Assembly (NCBI RefSeq): GCF_014838825.1
Contig: NZ_JACYMO010000001.1
Span: 642,566-706,565, forward strand
Length of the DNA stretch: 64,000 nucleotides
Direction: 5' to 3'
Origin: Erwinia persicina
GTDB taxonomy: Bacteria > Pseudomonadota > Gammaproteobacteria > Enterobacterales > Enterobacteriaceae
The notes below the pieces were generated by a model. That model saw only the letters and a list, made by a program, of their open reading frames with translations. It did no database searches and was not told where the DNA came from. The position numbers and the translations under genes are program-made. Below, in pieces: positions 11,175 to 21,693 of this stretch (position 1 is the stretch's first letter; every line of letters starts with the position of its first letter).

Positions 11175-12905
11175 GTGAATATTCAGGCTCTTCTCTCAGA
11201 AAAAGTCAGTCAGGCGATGATCGCAGTGGGTGCGCCCCAGGATTGTGAACCTCAGGTACGCCAGTCGGCTAAAGCACAGTTTGGTGACTACCAGGCTAAC
11301 GGCATGATGGCCGTCGCCAAAACCCTGGGGATGCCACCACGACAGCTGGCCGAAAAAGTGCTGGAGCAGCTCGACCTCACCGGCATTGCCAAAAAAGTGG
11401 AAATTGCCGGCCCCGGGTTTATCAATATTTTCCTCGCTCCCGAGTGGCTGTCCACCCAGATCGACAGCGTGCTGGCCGCGCCGAAGCTGGGTGTCGCCCC
11501 CGTTGAGCCTCAGACTGTGGTGATTGACTACTCTGCGCCTAACGTGGCTAAAGAGATGCACGTTGGCCACGTTCGTTCCACCATTATTGGTGACGCCGCC
11601 GTCCGGACCCTGGAGTTTCTCGGCCATAACGTGATCCGCGCCAACCATGTCGGTGACTGGGGTACGCAATTCGGTATGCTGATTGCCTTCCTTGAGAAGC
11701 AGCAAAACGAACAGCATGAAGAGATCGCCCTGGCGGATCTGGAAGTGTTCTACCGTGAAGCCAAGCGTACCTACGACGAAGACCCGGCATTTGCCGAACG
11801 CGCACGGGGTTATGTGGTGAAACTGCAGGGCGGGGACGAATACTGCCGTAAGATGTGGAAACGCCTGGTGGATATCACGATGGCGCAAAACCAGCTGATC
11901 TATAACCGCATGAATGTCACCCTGACCCGCAACGATGTGATGGGCGAAAGCCTGTACAACGATATGCTGCCGGGTATCGTTGCCGACCTGAAAGCCAAAG
12001 GCCTGGCCGTAGAGAGCGAAGGCGCGACGGTCGTATTCCTTGATGAATACAAAAACAAGGAAGGCGAGCCGATGGGGGTGATCATCCAGAAAAAGGATGG
12101 CGGCTATCTTTACACCACCACAGATATTGCCTGCGCTAAATACCGCTATGAAACCCTGAAAGCAGATCGCGTGCTTTACTACATCGATTCACGTCAGCAC
12201 CAGCATCTGATGCAGGCCTGGACTATCGTACGGAAAGCCGGTTACGTTCCGGCCTCCATCCCGCTGGAGCACCATATGTTCGGCATGATGCTGGGCAAAG
12301 ATGGTAAGCCGTTTAAAACCCGCGCCGGGGGCACAATCAAGCTCTCCGATCTGCTGGATGAGGCCATTGAGCGTGCGACGAAGCTGGTTTCCGAAAAGAA
12401 CCCGGACATGCCTGCGGACGAACTGAAGGCGCTGGCGAATATCGTCGGCATCGGGGCCGTGAAATATGCTGACCTGTCGAAAAGCCGCACTACCGACTAT
12501 ATCTTCGACTGGGACAACATGCTGGCGTTTGAAGGTAACACGGCACCCTACATGCAGTACGCCTATACGCGCGTGCTGTCGGTGTTCCGTAAGGCCGGCA
12601 TTGATGAGCACGGCATTACGGGCGCGACCGCCATTGCGGAAGATCGTGAAGCAGCGCTGGCCGTCCGGCTGTTGCAGTTCGAAGAGACCATTACTCAGGT
12701 TGCCCGCGACGGGATGCCGCATGTGATGTGTAGCTATCTTTACGATCTCGCCGGGCTGTTCTCCGGCTTCTACGAGCACTGCCCGATCCTGACGGCTGAA
12801 GATGAGGCGACAAAGCAGAGCCGCCTGCGTCTGGCGCTGCTGACGGCGAAAACCCTGAAGCAGGGTCTGGATACGCTGGGTATTGAAACCGTAGAACGGA
12901 TGTAA
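11175..12905 (+). CDS. argS: Arginyl-tRNA synthetase
   Basis: A class I synthetase of 576 residues (E. coli 577) that charges tRNA-Arg. It starts at GTG, as in E. coli, giving [15 protein letters not shown]. The HIGH-type motif is [12 protein letters not shown]. The KMSKS-like loop is replaced by the ArgRS-typical [17 protein letters not shown] segment. The C-terminal anticodon-binding helical domain includes [15 protein letters not shown] and ends [16 protein letters not shown]. The gene stands alone between the small ORF and flhE; the latter lies on the opposite strand. Confidence 0.97.
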   Translation: MNIQALLSEKVSQAMIAVGAPQDCEPQVRQSAKAQFGDYQANGMMAVAKTLGMPPRQLAEKVLEQLDLTGIAKKVEIAGPGFINIFLAPEWLSTQIDSVLAAPKLGVAPVEPQTVVIDYSAPNVAKEMHVGHVRSTIIGDAAVRTLEFLGHNVIRANHVGDWGTQFGMLIAFLEKQQNEQHEEIALADLEVFYREAKRTYDEDPAFAERARGYVVKLQGGDEYCRKMWKRLVDITMAQNQLIYNRMNVTLTRNDVMGESLYNDMLPGIVADLKAKGLAVESEGATVVFLDEYKNKEGEPMGVIIQKKDGGYLYTTTDIACAKYRYETLKADRVLYYIDSRQHQHLMQAWTIVRKAGYVPASIPLEHHMFGMMLGKDGKPFKTRAGGTIKLSDLLDEAIERATKLVSEKNPDMPADELKALANIVGIGAVKYADLSKSRTTDYIFDWDNMLAFEGNTAPYMQYAYTRVLSVFRKAGIDEHGITGATAIAEDREAALAVRLLQFEETITQVARDGMPHVMCSYLYDLAGLFSGFYEHCPILTAEDEATKQSRLRLALLTAKTLKQGLDTLGIETVERM

Positions 12906-12912
12906 GCGCTCA

Positions 12913-12938
12913 GGGGCGGCCGGAACAAGGGTCGCCCC
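12913..12938 (+). terminator. Hairpin after argS
   Basis: GGGGCGGCC pairs with GGTCGCCCC (one G-U pair) around an 8-nt loop, starting 8 bp after the argS stop. No T tract follows, so termination strength is uncertain. The next 170 bp to flhE show nothing else. Confidence 0.45.
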
Positions 12939-13110
12939 GGAACTCTGCCCTCAACTTTCCCTCGCTAAATGTTCAGCGGTCAGTTTGAGGCCAGCAGACT
13001 CACGGCCAGGGATGCGCTCGTGCCGGTGCAGAAAGCAGCCCTTCCCCCCGGAACCAGACGCAGTTCCCACCGCGAAAGTACCCGGCAGAAACTGAGATCA
13101 GACCCGGTGA

Positions 13111-13536
13111 TCAGTGCGGATAAACCGCAGGAAGCGCCGACGCCTGGCGGTAATTCACCATCACCTCATTGCTGACCACCCGCAACACCGGAAACACCCG
13201 CCCTTTTCCCTCTACCTGATAGATAAAGCGTAACGTCTCTCCGGCGGCCACGTTGGTCAGCCCACGCGTTGAACCGCTGGCCCCTTCAATCGGCACACAA
13301 CGGCTCTCTGAGCATAAGCGAACCTGCAAACCGGCAGGGGCAGGCGCACTGAGCGTATAGCGCCACACCACATCAGTCATCATACCGGGCACCACTTCAG
13401 GCGGGCTGAGAGGGCGCGATGACGCCTGTACGCCCCGGTTTGAGAGTGCCGGGCCCGTTGCGCTCGCCTGCCAGCCACCGTCAGCCGCCAGGCTCAGGCA
13501 AGGCAGCAGCAGCAACAGTCCTGCCAGCGTCTTCAT
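13111..13536 (-). CDS. flhE: Flagellar periplasmic protein FlhE
   Basis: A 141-residue exported protein (E. coli 130) with signal peptide MKTLAGLLLLLPCLSLAADG. E. coli FlhE is a periplasmic flagellar protein thought to limit proton leak through the export apparatus or act as a chaperone-like plug. Two cysteines (LRCSESRCVP-like segment at LCSESRCVPIEG) could form a disulfide. Its ATG overlaps the flhA stop by one base (TGATG), so it is the last gene of flhB-flhA-flhE. Confidence 0.92.
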   Translation of the reverse strand: MKTLAGLLLLLPCLSLAADGGWQASATGPALSNRGVQASSRPLSPPEVVPGMMTDVVWRYTLSAPAPAGLQVRLCSESRCVPIEGASGSTRGLTNVAAGETLRFIYQVEGKGRVFPVLRVVSNEVMVNYRQASALPAVYPH

Positions 13537-15626
13537 CAGTGCCCCCCAATAGTGGACGTCATGCGGATATTGCGGTTGTCGGTCAGTTCCATATTTGAAA
13601 TAACCATCAGCTGCGGCAGCGAGCGGCGCAGGAAGCGGGCCAGCAGCGCACGCAGCGGATGGTTCACCAGCAGCACCGGCGGCGCGCCCAGCCCTTCCTG
13701 ATGCTGCAGCGCAGTTTGCGCCTGCGCCAGCAGGCGATCCGCCAGACCCGGCTCCAGACCTCCACCGCCCTGTAGCGCCTGCAGCAGCAGACGCTCAAGG
13801 GTGGTATCCAGGCCAATGACCTGCACTTCCCCGTTGCCCGGGAACCACTGCTGAGTGATCGCCCGGCCAAGAGCCACACGTACCACCGAAGTCAGCTCCT
13901 GCGGATCGGTCTGCACCGCCGCGTGCTCGGCCAGGGTCTCAATAATAGTGCGCATATCGCGGATAGAAACACGCTCCGCCAGCAGATTCTGCAGCACCTT
14001 GTGCAGCGTGGTCAGCGTGATCACGCCAGGGATCAGATCTTCCGTCAGCTTCGGCATCTCCTGGGTCACGCGATCCAGTAGCTGCTGCGCTTCCTGACGG
14101 CCGAACAGCTCACTGGCGTACTGGCCGATCAGGTGGTTAAGATGCGTGGCCACTACGGTACTGGCTTCCACCACCGTGAAGCCCTGAATCTGTGCCTGCT
14201 CTTTCAGCGCGCTGTCAATCCAGATCGCCTCCAGACCAAAGGCCGGGTCAACGGTCACTTCTCCCGGAAGTGTCCCTGCCGCCGTGCCGGGGTTAATCGC
14301 CATCCAGCGCCCCGGATAAGCGTCACCGCTGCCGATCTCCACCCCTTTCATCAGAATACGGTAACGGGCCGGCGTCAGATCCATGTTGTCGCGGATATGC
14401 ACCACCGGCGGCAGAAAGCCCATCTCCTGCGCAAATTTCTTACGGATGCTGCGGATACGTCCCAGCAGCTCGCCGTCCTGGGCGCTGTCCACCATCGGGA
14501 TCAGCCGGTAGCCAACTTCCATCCCGAGGGAATCTTCCAGCTGGACATCGCCCCAGGTGGCTTCAACGCTGGCGGCGCTTTCCGGCTGGCGGACCATTGA
14601 CATGGCCGGCACTTCGCTGCCTTGAGGCTTCATCTCTTTACCGCGTATCCACCAGGCCAGGCCCAGTAAGGCGGCGGTAAACAGCAGGAAGACCAGGTTC
14701 GGCATTCCCGGTACCAGGCCGAGCAGGCCGAGGACGCCCGCACTGAGCATCATCACGCGCGGGTTATTAAACAGCTGGCCCACCATCTGCTCACCGACGT
14801 CCTGATCGGTGCCGACGCGGGTGACAATAACCCCGGCAGCGGTCGAGATCACCAGCGCCGGGATCTGCGCGACCAGACCATCACCAATGGTCAGCAGCGT
14901 ATAGGTTTCGGCCGCATGTCCGGCGTCCATCCCGTGCTGTACCACGCCCACCAGCAGGCCGCCGATGACGTTGATAATCATGATCATGATACCGGCGACG
15001 GCATCACCGCGAACAAACTTACTGGCCCCGTCCATCGAACCGTAGAAGTCGGCTTCCTGGGTCACGTCAGAACGGCGTTTTTTCGCCTCCTCTTCGCCAA
15101 TCAGTCCGGCATTGAGGTCGGCATCGATCGCCATCTGCTTACCCGGCATGCCGTCGAGGACGAAACGTGCCCCCACCTCGGCAATACGCCCGGCCCCTTT
15201 GGTGATGACCATAAAGTTAATGATCACCAGGATAACAAACACCACAATACCGATGGCGAAATTCCCGCCCACCAGGAAGTGGCCAAAGGCTTCCACCACC
15301 TGTCCGGCGGCAGCAGCCCCGGTATGGCCTTCCATCAGGATGATACGCGTTGAGGCCACGTTCAGCGCCAGGCGTAATAAGGTGGAGAACAGCAGAATGG
15401 TCGGGAAGGCGGCGAAATCCAGCGTACGCTGGGTGAACATCGCCACCAGCAGCACCATGATCGACAGGGCAATGTTGAAGGTAAACAACAGATCGAGGAT
15501 AAACGGCGGCAGCGGCAGCACCATCATCGACAGGATCAGCAGGATCAGGATCGGCCCGGCCAGCACCTTCCACTGCGTGTCTTTCATGTTAGCGGGTAAG
15601 CGAAGTAAAGCGGCCAGATTAGCCAT
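13536..15626 (-). CDS. flhA: Flagellar type III export protein FlhA
   Basis: FlhA is the large export-gate subunit of the flagellar type III secretion apparatus in the inner membrane. The 696 residues (E. coli 692) start MANLAALLRLPANMK, with the start codon inside the end of flhB. About eight membrane segments fill residues 20-330, including the family signature RIAEVGARFVLDGMPGKQMAID and the loop DVTQEADFYGSMDGASKFV. The cytoplasmic FlhA-C domain, which docks export chaperones, follows from about 360. An earlier in-frame ATG adds 11 residues that lie within flhB and match nothing. Confidence 0.97.
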   Translation of the reverse strand: MANLAALLRLPANMKDTQWKVLAGPILILLILSMMVLPLPPFILDLLFTFNIALSIMVLLVAMFTQRTLDFAAFPTILLFSTLLRLALNVASTRIILMEGHTGAAAAGQVVEAFGHFLVGGNFAIGIVVFVILVIINFMVITKGAGRIAEVGARFVLDGMPGKQMAIDADLNAGLIGEEEAKKRRSDVTQEADFYGSMDGASKFVRGDAVAGIMIMIINVIGGLLVGVVQHGMDAGHAAETYTLLTIGDGLVAQIPALVISTAAGVIVTRVGTDQDVGEQMVGQLFNNPRVMMLSAGVLGLLGLVPGMPNLVFLLFTAALLGLAWWIRGKEMKPQGSEVPAMSMVRQPESAASVEATWGDVQLEDSLGMEVGYRLIPMVDSAQDGELLGRIRSIRKKFAQEMGFLPPVVHIRDNMDLTPARYRILMKGVEIGSGDAYPGRWMAINPGTAAGTLPGEVTVDPAFGLEAIWIDSALKEQAQIQGFTVVEASTVVATHLNHLIGQYASELFGRQEAQQLLDRVTQEMPKLTEDLIPGVITLTTLHKVLQNLLAERVSIRDMRTIIETLAEHAAVQTDPQELTSVVRVALGRAITQQWFPGNGEVQVIGLDTTLERLLLQALQGGGGLEPGLADRLLAQAQTALQHQEGLGAPPVLLVNHPLRALLARFLRRSLPQLMVISNMELTDNRNIRMTSTIGGH

Positions 15627-16770
15627 CAGATTTTTGTTCTCCAGCGAAGTCCAGCGCATCCGGCACCGGCAATTTAACAGGTCTCTTCGGGATCAGCCCC
15701 CCTTCCACTTTCCAGCGGCGGAGTTGCCACACCCAGGCAAGGACTTCAGCCACCGCGGCATAAAGCGTCCCGGGAATATGCTGACCAATTTCACTATGGC
15801 GATACAGCGCACGTGCCAGCGGCGGTGCTTCAAGGATCGGGATACGGTGCTCCTTACCCAGTTCACGAATGCGCAGAGCAATTTCCCCTGCGCCCTTCGC
15901 CAGCACTTTAGGTGCGCTCATTTTCTTTTCGTCGTACTGCAACGCGACCGAATAGTGGGTCGGGTTGGTGACAATTACGTCCGCCTTCGGCACGTCCTGC
16001 ATCATGCGCCGCCTGGCGGCCGCCCGCATCTGCTGACGGATACGCCCTTTAACGTGCGGGTCGCCTTCCTGCTGCTTGTGCTCGTCCATAATATCCTGAC
16101 GAGACATGCGTAAATTTTTGAAGTAACTGTACAGCTGGAAGAAGACGTCAAACCCCACCATCGGGGAGAGCCCCAGCACCACCAGAATGCTGCACATGGC
16201 GATCATATTCAGCGCGCTGGCCAGGGCCGTCACCGGCGATTCACTGATCAGGCGCAACATTTCTGCCCAGTGATGCCAGATATACAGCCAGGTCACCACG
16301 CCCACCAGGGTCGCTTTCAGCACCGCTTTTAACAGCTCGGCCGCTGACTGTGCGGACACCAGTTTCGCCAGGCCTTTTATCGGGTTCATTTTGCCAAAAT
16401 CGAATTTAATCGACTTACCGCTGATCACCAGCCCGCCCAGCAGCATTGGTGCAGCAATCGCCATCACCACCAGGCCGAACATCATCGGCAGGATGGCCAG
16501 TACGGCCTGCATCAGCAGATTGGCTATCTGATGAAGCATCTGACTGGTATCGCTGACTACGGAGTGATTAAAGACCAGACCATCGGCCACCAGCGCACCC
16601 AGTTTCCGCCCCATCCACTCGCCGCCGACCCACAGAATGCTCAGGCCGGTCACCAGCATCAAAATGGATGTCAGCTCACGCGATCGCGGGATTTGCCCTT
16701 CTTCTCGTGCTTTTTCAAGTCGATGGGCCGTGGGGGACTCTGTTTTTTCCTGATCGCTATCCTGAGACAC
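15619..16770 (-). CDS. flhB: Flagellar export switch protein FlhB
   Basis: FlhB is the substrate-specificity switch of flagellar export. I start at the GTG that gives MSQDSDQEKTESPTAHRLEKA, preceded by GAAGG; this yields 383 residues (E. coli 382). Four membrane segments lie at roughly 35-210. The autocleavage motif is present as NPTH within DVIVTNPTHYSVALQYDE, so the hook-to-filament switch should work normally. Its end overlaps the flhA start by 8 bp. It heads the flhB-flhA-flhE operon, separated from cheZ by two hairpins. Confidence 0.97.
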   Translation of the reverse strand: MSQDSDQEKTESPTAHRLEKAREEGQIPRSRELTSILMLVTGLSILWVGGEWMGRKLGALVADGLVFNHSVVSDTSQMLHQIANLLMQAVLAILPMMFGLVVMAIAAPMLLGGLVISGKSIKFDFGKMNPIKGLAKLVSAQSAAELLKAVLKATLVGVVTWLYIWHHWAEMLRLISESPVTALASALNMIAMCSILVVLGLSPMVGFDVFFQLYSYFKNLRMSRQDIMDEHKQQEGDPHVKGRIRQQMRAAARRRMMQDVPKADVIVTNPTHYSVALQYDEKKMSAPKVLAKGAGEIALRIRELGKEHRIPILEAPPLARALYRHSEIGQHIPGTLYAAVAEVLAWVWQLRRWKVEGGLIPKRPVKLPVPDALDFAGEQKSDG

Positions 16771-16882
16771 GGTAGCAAAACCTTCAGTGCGGAATGACTG
16801 AGAGTAGAATGCCAAATTCGCGCAGGGGTAATGCCACGAGTAAACGGGTAAATAGGGGGTTATTTAGGGAATGGGCTAAAGT

Positions 16883-16942
16883 CAGTGCCCGCGCAGTTGA
16901 GCGGGCACTGGCATCAGCAGAGGCGGAATGGCTCCGCCTCTG
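16883..16942 (-). terminator. Two perfect hairpins between cheZ and flhB
   Basis: Immediately after cheZ, CAGAGGCGGA and TCCGCCTCTG (16918-16942) form a 10-bp stem with a 5-nt loop. Next, CAGTGCCCGC and GCGGGCACTG (16883-16910) form a second 10-bp stem with an 8-nt loop. Neither has a long T tract. They probably end or stabilise the che transcript and separate it from flhBAE. Confidence 0.6.
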
Positions 16943-16945
16943 TTA

Positions 16946-17590
16946 TCAGAAGCCGAGGCTGTCCAGCAGATCGTCAACCTGATCCTGGCTTGCCACCACG
17001 TTCGGAGCCGCAGCATTGATCTGCGGGCCGTTCAGCAGGCTGTCGGTATCTTTCTTCACGCGGGCGCTCTGGTCAGGGATGTTTTCCATGAGGACCGTCA
17101 ACAGTTGACGCTCAATTTCCTGGATCACATCCATCATACGTTTGATCACCTGCCCGGTCAGATCCTGGAAATCCTGAGCCATCATGATTTCCATCAGCTG
17201 GGCATTGGTGAAGCCTGTATGCCCCGGTACTTCGTCCAGATAACCACGAGTATCCGAAACCAGAGAGCGGGCATCTGACAGCTCGATAGGGTTTTCGAAC
17301 CATTCATCCCAGCGAACTTTCAGTGCTTTCGCCCCATTCTCCATCACTGTCTGACGGGGCTGCGCGGCCTCGACGCAGTTTAGTGCACGCTCGGCCGCCT
17401 GGCCGGTCATTTGAATCACATAATCAAGACGATCGCGGGCATCCGGGATCGCCTCTGCGGCTTCTGCGATAGCCTGATCAAGGCCTAACTCACGCAGACT
17501 GTCGCGCAGCATACGCGTCAGTGAACCAATTTTAGAGATTATGTCCTGCGCCGAAGCTGCATCAACATTTGGTTTCGGAATAGTGTTCAT
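16946..17590 (-). CDS. cheZ: CheY-P phosphatase CheZ
   Basis: CheZ removes the phosphoryl group from CheY-P and so ends the tumble signal. The 214 residues match E. coli CheZ in length. The catalytic helix is [20 protein letters not shown], containing the Asp and Gln that act on CheY-P, and the C-terminal CheY-binding peptide is [13 protein letters not shown]. It follows cheY by 9 bp, with TAAGGAG as ribosome site made from the cheY stop region. It is the last gene of the receptor-cheRBYZ transcript. Confidence 0.97.
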   Translation of the reverse strand: MNTIPKPNVDAASAQDIISKIGSLTRMLRDSLRELGLDQAIAEAAEAIPDARDRLDYVIQMTGQAAERALNCVEAAQPRQTVMENGAKALKVRWDEWFENPIELSDARSLVSDTRGYLDEVPGHTGFTNAQLMEIMMAQDFQDLTGQVIKRMMDVIQEIERQLLTVLMENIPDQSARVKKDTDSLLNGPQINAAAPNVVASQDQVDDLLDSLGF

Positions 17591-17599
17591 CTCAGCTCC

Positions 17600-17989
17600 T
17601 TACATACCCAGTTTTTCGAAGATCTTACCTAACTTCTCTTCCAGGGTAGCCGCTGTGAATGGTTTAACAACGTAGCCGCTGGCACCCGCCTGTGCAGCCG
17701 CAATGATATTCTCTTTCTTGGCTTCTGCCGTGACCATCAGCACCGGCAGCTTACTCAGCGCGGCGTCGGCACGGATGGTTTGAAGCATCTGCAGTCCATC
17801 CATATTTGGCATGTTCCAGTCAGATACCACGAAGTCAAAGCCCCCAGCACGCAGCTTGTTCAGCGCATCCACACCGTCTTCAGCTTCTTCAACGTTGCTG
17901 AAGCCCAGCTCTTTTAACAGGTTACGGACGATACGACGCATCGTGTTGAAGTCGTCGACCACCAGAAACCGCATATTTTTATCAACCAT
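17600..17989 (-). CDS. cheY: Chemotaxis response regulator CheY
   Basis: CheY-P binds FliM and switches the flagellar motor to clockwise rotation. The 129 residues are nearly identical to E. coli CheY. The acidic pocket Asp12 and Asp13 (FLVVDDF), phosphoacceptor Asp57 ([12 protein letters not shown]), the Thr in [10 protein letters not shown] and the Lys in YVVKPF are all at standard positions. Start ATG follows GGAGTAGGT. It lies 36 bp after cheB in the same operon. Confidence 0.98.
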   Translation of the reverse strand: MVDKNMRFLVVDDFNTMRRIVRNLLKELGFSNVEEAEDGVDALNKLRAGGFDFVVSDWNMPNMDGLQMLQTIRADAALSKLPVLMVTAEAKKENIIAAAQAGASGYVVKPFTAATLEEKLGKIFEKLGM

Positions 17990-18025
17990 ACCTACTCCCG
18001 TAATATGTAGCCCGCGAGGACCGCG

Positions 18026-19075
18026 TTAGATACGCAACGCCTGTCCGGCGCTAATTTTTGCCAGCATGTGCTGGCTGATTTGGTGAAGATCCACCACCTC
18101 ACTGGCCCCCCCGAGGGCAATTGCCTCCCGGGGCATGCCAAATACCACACAGCTCGCTTCGTTCTGGGCAATGGTCCAGGCACCGGCTTTGTTCATGGCC
18201 AGTAGCCCTGCGGCACCATCGTTCCCCATTCCGGTCAGGATCACGCCAACGGCGTTACGACCGGCAAACTGCGCCACTGAGTTAAACAACACATCGACCG
18301 ACGGTTTATGACGATTCACCGGCGGTCCGTCATTCAATTTGACCTGATAGTTCGCGCCACTGCGCGTCAGTTCCATATGCATCGCACCCGGTGCGATATA
18401 CGCATGTCCCGGCAGGATACGTTCGCCGTCTTCCGCTTCTTTCACCGTAATCTGGCACAGCTTGTTCAGACGTTCGGCAAACGATTTGGTGAAGCCCGGA
18501 GGCATATGCTGGGTGATCAACAGCGCCGGGCTGGTAGCCGGTAACGGCTGCAGCACATGACGAATCGCTTCAGTGCCGCCGGTAGACGCGCCGATGGCAA
18601 TCAGTTTTTCGCTACTCAGCAGCGGCCCGGCTTTCAGCATCACTGGCGCAGGCTGTGGCCCACGGGTGTGCAGACGGGCGCGTGAAGCGGCACGCACTTT
18701 ATCGGCAATCATCTGACTGTAAGCCAGCATCCCTTCGCGAATACCCAGCGACGGTTTCGTGACAAAGTCGACGGCTCCCAGTTCCAGCGCACGCAGCGTA
18801 ATTTCAGACCCCTTGCCGGTCAGTGACGAAACCATCACCACCGGCATCGGGCGCAGGCGCATCAGCTTTTCCAGAAAATCGAGGCCGTCCATGCGCGGCA
18901 TTTCCACGTCCAGGGTCAGTACATCCGGGTTAAACTGCTTGATCAAATCCCGTGCCACCAACGGGTCCGGTGCAGACGCCACCATCTCCATATCGGAATG
19001 ACTGTTGATAATTTCGGTCATCAACTGGCGCATCAGCGCCGAATCATCTACGCACAACACTCTGATTTTACTCAT
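18026..19075 (-). CDS. cheB: Receptor methylesterase CheB
   Basis: CheB demethylates and deamidates glutamates of chemoreceptors when phosphorylated by CheA. The 349 residues comprise a receiver domain (1-125, phosphoacceptor Asp56 in [12 protein letters not shown]) and an esterase domain with the triad Ser164 (IGASTGG), His190 (ITQHMPPGF) and Asp286 ([10 protein letters not shown]), at the same numbers as in E. coli. The ATG overlaps the cheR stop by one base (TAATG). Everything expected is intact. Confidence 0.98.
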   Translation of the reverse strand: MSKIRVLCVDDSALMRQLMTEIINSHSDMEMVASAPDPLVARDLIKQFNPDVLTLDVEMPRMDGLDFLEKLMRLRPMPVVMVSSLTGKGSEITLRALELGAVDFVTKPSLGIREGMLAYSQMIADKVRAASRARLHTRGPQPAPVMLKAGPLLSSEKLIAIGASTGGTEAIRHVLQPLPATSPALLITQHMPPGFTKSFAERLNKLCQITVKEAEDGERILPGHAYIAPGAMHMELTRSGANYQVKLNDGPPVNRHKPSVDVLFNSVAQFAGRNAVGVILTGMGNDGAAGLLAMNKAGAWTIAQNEASCVVFGMPREAIALGGASEVVDLHQISQHMLAKISAGQALRI

Positions 19076-19947
19076 TATCTTTCCTTAGTCAGTCCATAGA
19101 CCGTCTGGCCACGCAGATAAAATTCTTTGCTAATCTGGCTGAAGTTTTCTGAGTGACCGGCAAACAGCAAACCGCCAGGTTTCAGTAACGGAACAAAACG
19201 CCGTAAAATCTTTTCCTGAGTTTCTTTGTCGAAATAGATCATGACATTACGGCAGAAAATCACATCGAACTGTCCGGGCAGCGCCCAGTCATTGGCCAGC
19301 AGATTGAGCTGGGCAAAGGTCACCATATTGGCCAGCTCAGGGCGGGCACGCACCATGCCTTCATGCGGCCCGGTGCCCCGCAGGAAAAAACGTTGCAGCT
19401 GCTGCGGGGAGAGCGTACGCAGTTCCTCCTGGCGATAGACGCCCGCCAGCGCTTTTTCCAGCACCTGGGTATCAATATCGCTGGCGTGGATCTGAAACTT
19501 ACCCGGCCCGGTCCCCAGGGTTTCAGCCAGGGTCATCGCAATGGAGTAAGGCTCTTCACCGGTGGAGGCCGCCGCACACCATACGCTGTAGTTCCCCTGG
19601 CGACGTTTCGCATGTTCCGCCAGGATCGGGAAATGATGCGCTTCGCGGAAAAAGGCTGTCAGGTTGGTCGTCAGGGCATTCACAAAGGCCTGCCACTCGG
19701 CGCTGTTAGGGTCATTTTCCAGCAGGGCCATATAGCGACCAAAATCGTCGATATTCAGCATCCGCAGCCGGCGAACCAGGCGGTTATAGACCATTTCTCG
19801 CTTGTGATCGGCGAGAACGATGCCAGCTCGCTGATAAATCAACTGACTGATACGCTTAAAATGCGTATCGGATAACGGCAGGCGCTGTACCATCTGCGAC
19901 AGCAGCGTTGCGTTTTCCGGTGGAGCTAACAACGTCGATTTCTTCAT
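19075..19947 (-). CDS. cheR: Receptor methyltransferase CheR
   Basis: CheR methylates receptor glutamates with SAM to drive adaptation. I start at the ATG giving [16 protein letters not shown], preceded by AGGA, for 290 residues (E. coli 286); a TTG five codons earlier is less likely. Key segments are [13 protein letters not shown], the SAM-binding [26 protein letters not shown] and [12 protein letters not shown]. It is translationally coupled to cheB and lies 80 bp after the Tar-like receptor gene. Confidence 0.97.
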   Translation of the reverse strand: MKKSTLLAPPENATLLSQMVQRLPLSDTHFKRISQLIYQRAGIVLADHKREMVYNRLVRRLRMLNIDDFGRYMALLENDPNSAEWQAFVNALTTNLTAFFREAHHFPILAEHAKRRQGNYSVWCAAASTGEEPYSIAMTLAETLGTGPGKFQIHASDIDTQVLEKALAGVYRQEELRTLSPQQLQRFFLRGTGPHEGMVRARPELANMVTFAQLNLLANDWALPGQFDVIFCRNVMIYFDKETQEKILRRFVPLLKPGGLLFAGHSENFSQISKEFYLRGQTVYGLTKER

Positions 19948-20027
19948 GTAGCCATCCTGCAAAGCGCGGATAAAGGTATTATTAGGGTGTCTCGTGCCCG
20001 GCGGCCGTCTGGCCGCGGGAACGCTCT

Positions 20028-21584
20028 TTACTCTGCACGCTCATCCAGTGCGAAGCGGCTGACCGCCGCTGTCAGATATTCTGCCTGTGCTTCCAGTGCT
20101 CCCGTTGCAGCCGCGCCCTCTTCTACCAGGGCGGCATTCTGCTGGGTCACCTGATCCATCTGGCCTACCGCCAGTGCAACCTGTTCAATCCCGCGTCGCT
20201 GCTCGTCGCTGGCGGCGGCAATTTCGCCCATAATGTCGTTCACCCGGTTGACCGACTGGAGGATCTCATCCATCGTTTCCCCGGCTGAAGCGACCTGCTT
20301 AGCCCCCTGATCGACCCGGCTGACCGACTCTTCAATCAGGGTTTTAATCTCTTTCGCCGCCTGCGCGCTGCGCTGAGCGAGGTTACGCACTTCACCCGCA
20401 ACGACCGCAAAACCGCGTCCCTGCTCTCCGGCGCGGGCCGCTTCGACCGCCGCATTCAGTGCCAGAATATTGGTCTGGAAGGCAATACCGTCAATGACAC
20501 TGGTAATGTCGGCAATCCGCTTTGAACTGCCGGCGATGGCGTTCATGGTGGTCACCACATTGCCGGTCAGAGCGCCCCCTTTGTGCGCCGTTCCCGAAGC
20601 TTCACGCGCCAGGTCTGAAGCCTGACGGGCGTTATCGGCGTTCGCAGATACCGTCGCCGTCAACTGCTCCATGCTGGCCGCTGTCTGCGCCAGTGAGGCC
20701 GCCTGCTGTTCGGTGCGGGCGGAGAGATCGTTGTTACCGGCGGCGATCTCGCCAATACCGGTCTGCATGGCGCGGCTGCCGTCACGCACGTCACGCACGG
20801 TCGAGGCCAGCGCCTGCTGCATATGCTGCAGGCTGGTGAACAGCTGGCCCAGTTCATTGCGGCTTCCGGCTTCCACTTCGCCGTTCAGATTACCGGAGGC
20901 AATGCGCTCAAAATGGCTGCGCATCCGCGCCAGTGGCGCAATCAGTGCCTGCTTCACCCACCACAGCGCCGCCAGGGTGACCAAAAGTGACAGTGTCACT
21001 GAAACCGCGAAAATCACCTTCGACTGGAAGTAGAAGCCTTTGCTGGCGGCCCCGGCGTGGTCACGCAGTTCATCGATGTGTTTCATCCAGCGCTGGTACT
21101 GCACCTGGAACTTGTCCTGCTTGCCCTGCGTGGGAGAATCAAGAAACGCCTGCAGCTGATTGTTCTGCAGCCAGGCGATCAGCTGTGACAGCTCGCTGTA
21201 ATAGACGTCATAGGCCACCACGATATCTTTTTCTAATGCCAGCCCTTCCGGGGTGACCACAGGGATCGCTTTAAATTCTTTAAATGCTTTGTCGGCCCGA
21301 TCAAGGTCACTCTGCGCTTTGGTCATCAGGCTGACCACCTGCTCACGCGGCACATTCAGTGCTGCACGGGTGCCGGCACGGCTCAGTGTCACACGGGTGC
21401 TGAGCAGCGCTGCCCAGCTTTCACCCAGCGCGTCACGCTGGTCTCCGCTGATTTCAACCTGGTGAATATTGTCAGCATCCAGGCGGAAAGAGTTAAAGGA
21501 CAGTCCGCTGGAGGCGATCTGCATCAGACAAAACACGCCAAGCAGGGCGATGATGGTGCCAGATATACGTAAACGACCTAACAT
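20028..21584 (-). CDS. Methyl-accepting chemotaxis protein, Tar-like ligand site, no CheR tether
   Basis: A 518-residue chemoreceptor. TM1 is at about 10-30, the periplasmic four-helix ligand domain at 31-188, TM2 at about 190-212, then HAMP and a cytoplasmic signalling hairpin with the tip [19 protein letters not shown]. The ligand-pocket positions read Arg64, Ser68, Arg69 and Arg73, the combination of E. coli Tar (Tsr has Asn68). It ends in FALDERAE, without the NWETF pentapeptide that recruits CheR and CheB, so it must be methylated by neighbours in mixed arrays, as E. coli Tap is. GGGGAG precedes the ATG. I see no sigma-28 promoter directly upstream, so it may be co-transcribed with the receptor before it and with cheRBYZ. 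The ligand is inferred, not shown. Confidence 0.9.
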   Translation of the reverse strand: MLGRLRISGTIIALLGVFCLMQIASSGLSFNSFRLDADNIHQVEISGDQRDALGESWAALLSTRVTLSRAGTRAALNVPREQVVSLMTKAQSDLDRADKAFKEFKAIPVVTPEGLALEKDIVVAYDVYYSELSQLIAWLQNNQLQAFLDSPTQGKQDKFQVQYQRWMKHIDELRDHAGAASKGFYFQSKVIFAVSVTLSLLVTLAALWWVKQALIAPLARMRSHFERIASGNLNGEVEAGSRNELGQLFTSLQHMQQALASTVRDVRDGSRAMQTGIGEIAAGNNDLSARTEQQAASLAQTAASMEQLTATVSANADNARQASDLAREASGTAHKGGALTGNVVTTMNAIAGSSKRIADITSVIDGIAFQTNILALNAAVEAARAGEQGRGFAVVAGEVRNLAQRSAQAAKEIKTLIEESVSRVDQGAKQVASAGETMDEILQSVNRVNDIMGEIAAASDEQRRGIEQVALAVGQMDQVTQQNAALVEEGAAATGALEAQAEYLTAAVSRFALDERAE

Positions 21585-21693
21585 TGCGCACTCCCCGGAA
21601 AGTCACCTGATACAGGCAACAAAAATGATTCTTTTTCATCGGACCGCCCGTTAACCGGGCTGGCCCTTTGTGACGTGATGCCCGCTTCAGGAA

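Noticed and set aside
15112-16113. 333-codon open frame on the plus strand across flhA and flhB
   Set aside because: It is fully antisense to two intact flagellar genes, has no ribosome site and gives a low-complexity Arg/Ser/Thr/Ile-rich product typical of GC-rich antisense frames.
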